From: a virus
DNA length: 24,353 bases
Direction: 5' to 3' (one strand)
IMG/VR virus record: IMGVR_UViG_3300035670_008481
Span: 1 to 24,353 of that record
The notes under the pieces were generated by a model. That model was not told the origin of the DNA and did no database searches. It worked only from the letters and a program-made list of their open reading frames with translations. Below, piece after piece: positions 20,172 through 24,353 of the stretch. The translations under genes were made by a program, and so were the position numbers. Position 1 is the stretch's first letter. Each line of letters begins with the position of its first letter.

Positions 20172-21507
20172 TGAGAACCTCCTTACGCTCTCTGAGGGCT
20201 TGGTACACACGGCCGTCCACGGTGGATCGCCCGTTGATCGTTGCGACGAGATGGTAGATGTGCGTGGTGGCCGCTTGCCCCGGCCGGTGGAGGCGGGCGA
20301 CGGCCTGTTCGTACTCGCTTAGGCTGAAGCCGAGGCTGTAGAAGAAGCAATACGCTGCCCGCGTTAAATCAATTCCGATGCCTCCCGACTGAATCTGAGC
20401 GACGAGGGCATTGGTCTTGCCGGCCTGCCAGTCGGCCAGTTCGTTGGCGTGGCCGGATAGCTCGCTCACCGCCCGGTTGTTGTCTCGGCAAGCCGCCTTT
20501 GCGGCGGCGATATCACTGGTGAAGCGGCAGAAGATCACGACAGGCTCGGCTGAAGGCAAGTCCTCCAATCTATCAGACAGCACCGCTGCCTTGCTGGCCT
20601 TCTCGCAGATTTGCGTTGCTGTTGAAGCCTCGTCGAACTTCACGCTGCCGCCGCATATCTGCTGGATGCGGAGCAGTTGCACCAGGGCGTTCGACGGCGT
20701 GACGGTGCCGGCCTCGCAGATGGCACAAAACTCCGTCTCCACCGCGCGATACAGTCGAGCCTCGCGAGGATCGAGTTCGCATGGGATATCGTCAAACATG
20801 ATCGGCGGGAGATCGAGCACGTCGCCGGATTTCACATGATGCGTCGTCGCGGCGATCTTGGCGTGGGCCTTGTCGAGGTTTTTGTAGCCGACGACGAACT
20901 TCTGCGGGCCGTTCGCCAGGATGGCGTGTTCTGCCTTGTGGAGCGTGTATGACGAGTTCCACGTCACAAGCGGGTATTCGACCGCCGCCCAGACGGCCCA
21001 GGTGTCGAGGATCGAGTGGGGGATGAGCGTACCCGACAGCCCCAGCCGCTTCGCCCGCTGGTGATTAGCCTTCGTGAGTTTCCTCGCCCACCGGCTGGCG
21101 ACGCCGGTCGGAGACTTGAGCCGATGGATTTCATCCCACACGATCACGTCCCAAGCGACCTTCTCAAGCTGCTTGATCCGCCACATCGACTCGTAGTTCG
21201 TGACGATGATCACTGGCGACAGGTCGGCGAGGGCCGCCGACAGGTCATCGGCCTTTCGCTTGCTGGAGCCGCGGTCGAGCGGAACAATCCGCACGCCAGG
21301 CAGCCAGAGGCCGACCTGCTTCACCCAAGCGGCAATCACCGCTTTCGGGCAGGCGACGAAGATGCGGGTGGCACCGGCTTCAATCCGCCTTTCGATGTAG
21401 GCGAGGGCCGACTTCGTCTTGCCGGAACCCATCCCGTGGTGCCAAAGGATCGCGTCGCGGCCCTCGGCCCAATCGTTCGCTTCCTGCTGATGCTTCCAGA
21501 GTTCCAC
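20116..21507 (-). CDS. SNF2-like superfamily 2 helicase, 463 aa
   Basis: DNA translocase or helicase. LWKHQQEANDW at the N-terminus is the Q-motif-like element. HHGMGSGKT (about 23-31) is Walker A, VIVWDEIHRLKS holds DEIH (125-128, motif II), and LSGTLIPHS is motif III (about 157-165). Near the end, SGGIGIDLTRAAYCFFYSLG and HRPGQ are motifs V and VI. The start is the GTG at 21507, because AAGGAG lies 8 bases before it; the GTG at 21516 is too close to that site. Phage SNF2 enzymes usually act in replication initiation, recombination or repair. First enzyme gene of the leftward train. Confidence 0.9.
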   Translation of the reverse strand: MELWKHQQEANDWAEGRDAILWHHGMGSGKTKSALAYIERRIEAGATRIFVACPKAVIAAWVKQVGLWLPGVRIVPLDRGSSKRKADDLSAALADLSPVIIVTNYESMWRIKQLEKVAWDVIVWDEIHRLKSPTGVASRWARKLTKANHQRAKRLGLSGTLIPHSILDTWAVWAAVEYPLVTWNSSYTLHKAEHAILANGPQKFVVGYKNLDKAHAKIAATTHHVKSGDVLDLPPIMFDDIPCELDPREARLYRAVETEFCAICEAGTVTPSNALVQLLRIQQICGGSVKFDEASTATQICEKASKAAVLSDRLEDLPSAEPVVIFCRFTSDIAAAKAACRDNNRAVSELSGHANELADWQAGKTNALVAQIQSGGIGIDLTRAAYCFFYSLGFSLSEYEQAVARLHRPGQAATTHIYHLVATINGRSTVDGRVYQALRERKEVLNDIIDGFKKRHAATNGVV

Positions 21508-21558
21508 GCAACTCACTCCTTCGAGGCTGCGTGAATCTATCGACCATCAGGCAACTCG

Positions 21559-22146
21559 TCAACACAACTTTTTTCTGGGCCGCCCAACTTTCTTGCCGGC
21601 GGCTTCGAGGGAGCGGACTTCCCTCGCATTCTCGACGCATGATTGACGCGAGATGATGTAGATTCGCGAGCCTGAGCCGCGCCGGCTCCACGGCCGCCGG
21701 CCAACGATTTCACCGCGGGCGATGAGCCGCGGGATGAAGGACACCACGACCTTCAGAATCTTCGCAGCCTCGGCCACGCCGATCGCGTCGTTGAAGGCGA
21801 TAGGGCGCTCGACTTTCTGGAGGTGCCGGATTGCCTCCGGCCGGAGGTGGAGCCACGCCCGCGGGCGTTTGCCGTGCTCGCCGGAGTCCATGAGTTCCTC
21901 GTATTCGGCGACGTCCTTTTCGCATTCTCTGGAGTCGTAGATCGCTTGGTGCTTGGTGAGGCTCTTGACGTGGACACTTTCCTCGACGCGATGAACCGAC
22001 AGCTTTCCCTTCTCGACGAGTTTCTGCGGGCGGGAATAGTGGACGCCCATGAGGGCCGCGGCCTCGTAAGCCCCGACGGCTTGTGGGGCGTACAACTGTC
22101 CGCTGGGCTTCCTTGCCGGTTTTGCCTGTTTTGCCGGCTTTCGCAT
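21559..22146 (-). CDS. DNA-binding regulator with two HTH segments and AT-hook-like tail, 195 aa
   Basis: The ATG at 22146 follows AAAAGGGGCCGCAG; a GTG at 22164 is less likely. Two helix-turn-helix-like segments are visible: YEAAALMGVHYSRPQKLVEK (N-terminal) and GVAEAAKILKVVVSFIPRLI, followed by a basic wing. The last residues (KVGRPRKKLC) resemble an AT-hook. It is the first gene of the leftward train, facing a rightward gene across a short gap, so it may be the control protein for the divergent promoters. No family name is certain. Confidence 0.7.
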   Translation of the reverse strand: MRKPAKQAKPARKPSGQLYAPQAVGAYEAAALMGVHYSRPQKLVEKGKLSVHRVEESVHVKSLTKHQAIYDSRECEKDVAEYEELMDSGEHGKRPRAWLHLRPEAIRHLQKVERPIAFNDAIGVAEAAKILKVVVSFIPRLIARGEIVGRRPWSRRGSGSRIYIISRQSCVENAREVRSLEAAGKKVGRPRKKLC

Positions 22147-22239
22147 CTGCGGCCCCTTTTGCACTTGAAATGAAATGGAGGATAGGGGATTCTACATCGC
22201 AGGCGGTTACGAAAACCACGAAACGGAGTTTTGCCTGCA
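22147..22239. promoter_or_regulatory. Divergent control region
   Basis: The 93-base gap lies between a leftward regulator (from 22146) and a rightward gene (from 22240). It includes, on the + strand, TTGAAA (22165-22170) with GATTCT 17 bases on, and, on the minus strand, a weak TAGAAT box. Neither is a strong promoter, but both directions must start here. No clear operator dyad was found. Confidence 0.35.
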
Positions 22240-22446
22240 ATGCACAGGAAGCACGTAGTCATCATTGATTGGATCGACGGCAAAGTCGAGGACTCGGATG
22301 AGATTACCGTCTTTGCCGATTCGCCAGAAGAGGCAATCAGAAAGGCTCGTACCAAATGGCGCATGACCATCGGTGCCAAGTGGCCGTCGTGCCGCATCAC
22401 CGATTCAAAAATCTTGACCAGGCGGTCGACCCACCAGTTTGCGTAA
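22240..22446 (+). CDS. Hypothetical small protein, 68 aa
   Basis: The ATG at 22240 lies 11 bases after GGAG, a longer spacing than usual; a TTG at 22231 is a less likely alternative. The fold looks like strand-strand-helix: VVIIDWIDGKVEDSDEITVF then SPEEAIRKARTKWRM, a style seen in small phage proteins with a PEEAIRKAR-type helix. It precedes integrase 1 on the same strand. Function unknown. Confidence 0.65.
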   Translation: MHRKHVVIIDWIDGKVEDSDEITVFADSPEEAIRKARTKWRMTIGAKWPSCRITDSKILTRRSTHQFA

Positions 22447-22467
22447 CACCCGACTGGGTGGCACAGT

Positions 22468-22492
22468 CCCTCTACACCAGTGAGGGGCAGCC
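22468..22492 (+). promoter_or_regulatory. Hairpin that may mask the integrase 1 ribosome site
   Basis: CCCTC (22468-22472) can pair with GAGGG (22482-22486), the ribosome site of the GTG at 22493. A further hairpin CACCC/GGGTG lies at 22447-22460. Masking would lower integrase translation. The stems are short (5 bases), so this is a suggestion only. Confidence 0.35.
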
Positions 22493-23341
22493 GTGAAACT
22501 GATCGACGTTGTCCGCGATTTGTATGCACCGCTGCGAGGTATAAGCGACCGCACGGTCGAGATTTACGCCGGCACTTTCAGGCGGTTCGCAGAGTTCCTC
22601 GGCCACGAGCCGACGGTCGGCGACCTCGACGAGATCACGGTGGCGAAATATTTGGCGCATCGCGTCCGCACCTCGTCGCCCGGATCGGCGGCGAAATGCA
22701 GGGCGTGCCTGCGTGCCGTCTGGGAATTCTGCGCGAGACGCAAGCTGACCGAAACCTGGCCGGAGGTTCGCACGATCCGCGTGCCTGAGCGGGTGCCGCG
22801 AGCCTGGCTGATCGAGGAGTTTCAGCGGCTCCTCGATGCCTGCGAGACGGAGTACGGCGAAGTGGTCGGCGTGCCGGCGAAACTCTGGTTTCGAGCGATC
22901 GTGCTCACGGCGTATTGGACTGGCGAGAGGATCGGCGCGTTGCTCACGCTTGAGTGGGCAGATGTCGAGCCGGAGGCGATTTTGTTTCGAGCCGAGAATC
23001 GGAAGGGCCAGAGAGAAGATATTTACCGGCCGATTCCGCCTGAGTGCTACGAGGCCATTCAGGCGATTCGCACGAAGCGAAAGCTAGTGTTCGACTGGGA
23101 CAGGTCATACACGCTGATCTGGGGCCGCCTCGGCAAAATCTGCGAGAGGGCTGGGCTGCCGAATGACAGGATGAGTAAATTTCATCGCGTCAGGAAAACG
23201 TCCGCGAGCTATTTTCAAGCCGGGGGTGGGTCTGCCCAAGCTCTGATGGGGCACCGGAATCCTGCAACGACGCGGCGATACCTAGACCCAAGGATCGTCA
23301 AGACGCCGGCTGCGCCGGAGATTCTGCCGAAGGTCAGCTAG
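22493..23341 (+). CDS. Tyrosine recombinase (integrase 1), 282 aa
   Basis: Site-specific recombinase with an N-terminal core-binding domain (about 1-95, SDRTVEIYAGTFRRFAEFLG) and a catalytic domain. Catalytic residues in order: R146 (GERIGALLTL), K171 (ENRKGQ), H231 and R234 (KFHRVRKTS), H254 (LMGHRNPATTRRY) and Y263. The set is complete, so it should be active. GTG start at 22493 after TGAGGGGCAGCC. It converges with integrase 2, and their coding ends overlap by 8 bases. Likely the phage or element integrase; which att sites it uses cannot be seen here. Confidence 0.93.
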   Translation: MKLIDVVRDLYAPLRGISDRTVEIYAGTFRRFAEFLGHEPTVGDLDEITVAKYLAHRVRTSSPGSAAKCRACLRAVWEFCARRKLTETWPEVRTIRVPERVPRAWLIEEFQRLLDACETEYGEVVGVPAKLWFRAIVLTAYWTGERIGALLTLEWADVEPEAILFRAENRKGQREDIYRPIPPECYEAIQAIRTKRKLVFDWDRSYTLIWGRLGKICERAGLPNDRMSKFHRVRKTSASYFQAGGGSAQALMGHRNPATTRRYLDPRIVKTPAAPEILPKVS

Positions 23342-24155
23342 GGATTAGCTCCGGTGTGATCGGCGTGTTCTTCCGAATCTGTGCCCAGTCGGCGTAGGCT
23401 GTCTCGAACAGCCCGACAGAGCGGTGCCCCAAGTGCAGCCGACCGCTGCCCGCCTTCGCGATTTCGCAGTGCGTGGCCCCCGACCGTCTCAGCCACTTGC
23501 TGCTTCCGTCGAGGCCGCAGGCGTCGAGGTGCTGGCGCATGTGCCTCATTGCCATCCGCTTGCCGCAGGCCCACCCGACGATCCTTCCGTCTGGCGAGTT
23601 CTTGAGCATCTTCGCCACAGCGGCTTGGCAGGCCGGCGACAGCACCTTCGCCAGCGGGTCGCCAGTTTTGTGCTGCGTCCACCGGATCGAATCGCCGTCA
23701 ATGTTCGCCTTGGTGAATGCGAAGATATCGCCCCACCTAGCCCCCGTCTCGTAGCCGAGAAGAATCCACGCGAGCATGAAGTCTTTTCGCACGGCCCCGC
23801 TTCGTAGTCTCGTCGCGTCGTATTTGTCGCAGTGCATAATCGCCGCACGAAGCTGCTCGATCGTCCACGCTCTCGTGGGCTTGCGGATTGTCTTGATTTT
23901 GGCGATTCCCTTCGGCGGGTCGGCGACAATGTCGGCCTCCCACGCGAACTTCCAGAGGGACAGGAGAATCGTCCGCTCCGACCGTACCGTGACGGTGGCG
24001 TGAGTCTCCAGCCGCTTTCTGAGGTAGGCGTTTACCCTAGCCGCAGAAATGTCGCGGCACTGGCCGGCAACCCTGCGAACATTTGCCGCGTGTGCCCCGG
24101 AAACCATGCGGGCGTCGAGGTACGCTTCTGCGATCTTTGAGAACGTCATTGCCAT
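23334..24155 (-). CDS. Tyrosine recombinase (integrase 2), 273 aa
   Basis: Second, clearly different recombinase. R140 (ETGARWGDIF), K163 (TQHKTGDPL), R223 (KWLRRSGATHCEI), H244 (HLGHRSVGLF) and Y254 (FETAYADWAQ) are present. In the usual HxLR box the first His is Lys (K220), a change that some active recombinases tolerate. The ATG at 24155 follows AAGGAGGGCTACACGAC; an ATG at 24149 is possible. It may be the true integrase, a resolvase of dimers, or a relic from an adjacent element. Confidence 0.9.
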   Translation of the reverse strand: MAMTFSKIAEAYLDARMVSGAHAANVRRVAGQCRDISAARVNAYLRKRLETHATVTVRSERTILLSLWKFAWEADIVADPPKGIAKIKTIRKPTRAWTIEQLRAAIMHCDKYDATRLRSGAVRKDFMLAWILLGYETGARWGDIFAFTKANIDGDSIRWTQHKTGDPLAKVLSPACQAAVAKMLKNSPDGRIVGWACGKRMAMRHMRQHLDACGLDGSSKWLRRSGATHCEIAKAGSGRLHLGHRSVGLFETAYADWAQIRKNTPITPELIPS

Positions 24156-24157
24156 GT

Positions 24158-24195
24158 CGTGTAGCCCTCCTTGCTAGGCGGCCATAGGCTACACG
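24158..24195. promoter_or_regulatory. Inverted repeat upstream of integrase 2
   Basis: CGTGTAGCC (24158-24166) pairs with GGCTACACG (24187-24195), with a 20-base loop that holds the integrase 2 ribosome site. The right arm overlaps a possible -10 (TAGCCT, minus strand, 24186-24191). It could be an operator or an attachment-type core binding the recombinase. Confidence 0.5.
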
Positions 24196-24213
24196 CCGAC
24201 ATTCACTCGTCAA
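24186..24213 (-). promoter_or_regulatory. Possible promoter of integrase 2
   Basis: On the minus strand TTGACG (24208-24213) is 16 bases from TAGCCT (24186-24191). The spacer contains one arm of the CGACATTCAC repeat, so a regulator at that site would block the promoter. The -10 match is weak (about 3 of 6). Confidence 0.4.
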
Positions 24214-24283
24214 GGGGTGGCATCACCTGACGGCAGTAGCGCACTAGCCGGGCAGTTCCGCGTGCTTTCCAGCGTGAATGTCG
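24197..24283. repeat. 10-base inverted repeat flanking the integrase 2 control region
   Basis: CGACATTCAC at 24197-24206 is mirrored by GTGAATGTCG at 24274-24283. The second arm lies inside the partial gene at 24244-24353. Ten bases is long for chance in this small area, but the second arm may be coding coincidence. Confidence 0.45.
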
Positions 24284-24353
24284 CAGCGGCGAATCAAGGC
24301 TTGCAGCACTTCGACCGTTTCTTTGTATGGATCGCCTGCCTCTGCCGTGTCGC
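24244..24353 (-). CDS. C-terminal fragment of a leftward gene (5' end off the window)
   Basis: An open reading with no stop runs from the window edge to a TAG at 24244-24246. The readable end includes DPYKETVEVLQALIRR and then CDIHAGKHAELPG, a helix-like segment. Composition matches the neighbouring leftward genes. No function can be assigned from 36 residues; it is the gene preceding integrase 2 in the leftward direction. Confidence 0.5.
   Translation of the reverse strand, partial: DTAEAGDPYKETVEVLQALIRRCDIHAGKHAELPG

Noticed and set aside
22447-22460. Terminator after the 68-aa gene
   Set aside because: The CACCC/GGGTG stem is only 5 bases and no T-tract follows; at most a weak structural element.
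1-24353. Insertion sequence or transposon
   Set aside because: No transposase, DDE motif or paired terminal repeats with target duplication were found.
1-24353. Toxin-antitoxin or other known defence operon
   Set aside because: No recognisable toxin, restriction-modification pair or defence signature was found; the isolated nucleases fit a replication or packaging role better.

Overview
The window looks like part of the genome of a temperate tailed phage or integrated prophage, or a related integrative element, from a GC-rich host. The evidence is tightly packed small genes with frequent 4-base ATGA or GTGA overlaps, two tyrosine recombinases, a virus-type replication set (SNF2-like helicase, primase-polymerase, UvrD-like helicase) and many short proteins of phage type. 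No terminase, portal, capsid, tail gene, tRNA or rRNA gene is seen, so this is the early/replication/accessory part only. Strong AGGAGG-type ribosome sites and many GTG starts point to a bacterial host. A C-terminal motif shared by three proteins is, from memory, common in Planctomycetota, and a CsrA homologue would fit that, but host assignment is an inference of low confidence.

Layout. (1) 1-367 is non-coding and regulatory: an array of four 20-base palindromic repeats, a separate 11-base inverted repeat and a good sigma-70-like promoter. (2) 368-5314 is a rightward operon of 13 small genes. The first four sit behind copies of one leader, two of which carry a terminator-like stem. The next five have a second leader type with a GAGAGGA-like ribosome site. 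(3) 5311-21507 is one long leftward gene train. Read from its upstream end it holds the SNF2-like helicase, a coiled-coil protein, a putative ssDNA-binding protein, a DUF3223 protein, a primase-polymerase, a UvrD-like helicase, CsrA, a putative PD-(D/E)XK nuclease, a GNAT acetyltransferase, a triple-helix-turn-helix protein, a VRR-NUC nuclease, an FkbM methyltransferase with a glycosyltransferase, a set of membrane-anchored proteins around a papain-like cysteine peptidase, and an HNH endonuclease. A leftward DNA-binding regulator (21559-22146) heads this train. (4) 22240-23341 is rightward (small protein, integrase 1). (5) 23334-24353 is leftward (integrase 2, plus the end of another gene).

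Reading of the whole. The regulator at 21559-22146 and the divergent gap beside it probably switch between the leftward replication genes and the rightward integration genes. The two helicases, primase-polymerase, SSB-like protein and nucleases would replicate and process the element's DNA. CsrA may act after transcription on the many leaders with a GGA in the ribosome site. The peptidase and membrane-protein cassette may serve lysis or the cell envelope. These functional links are inferences; the gene calls rest on motifs read directly from the translated sequence.
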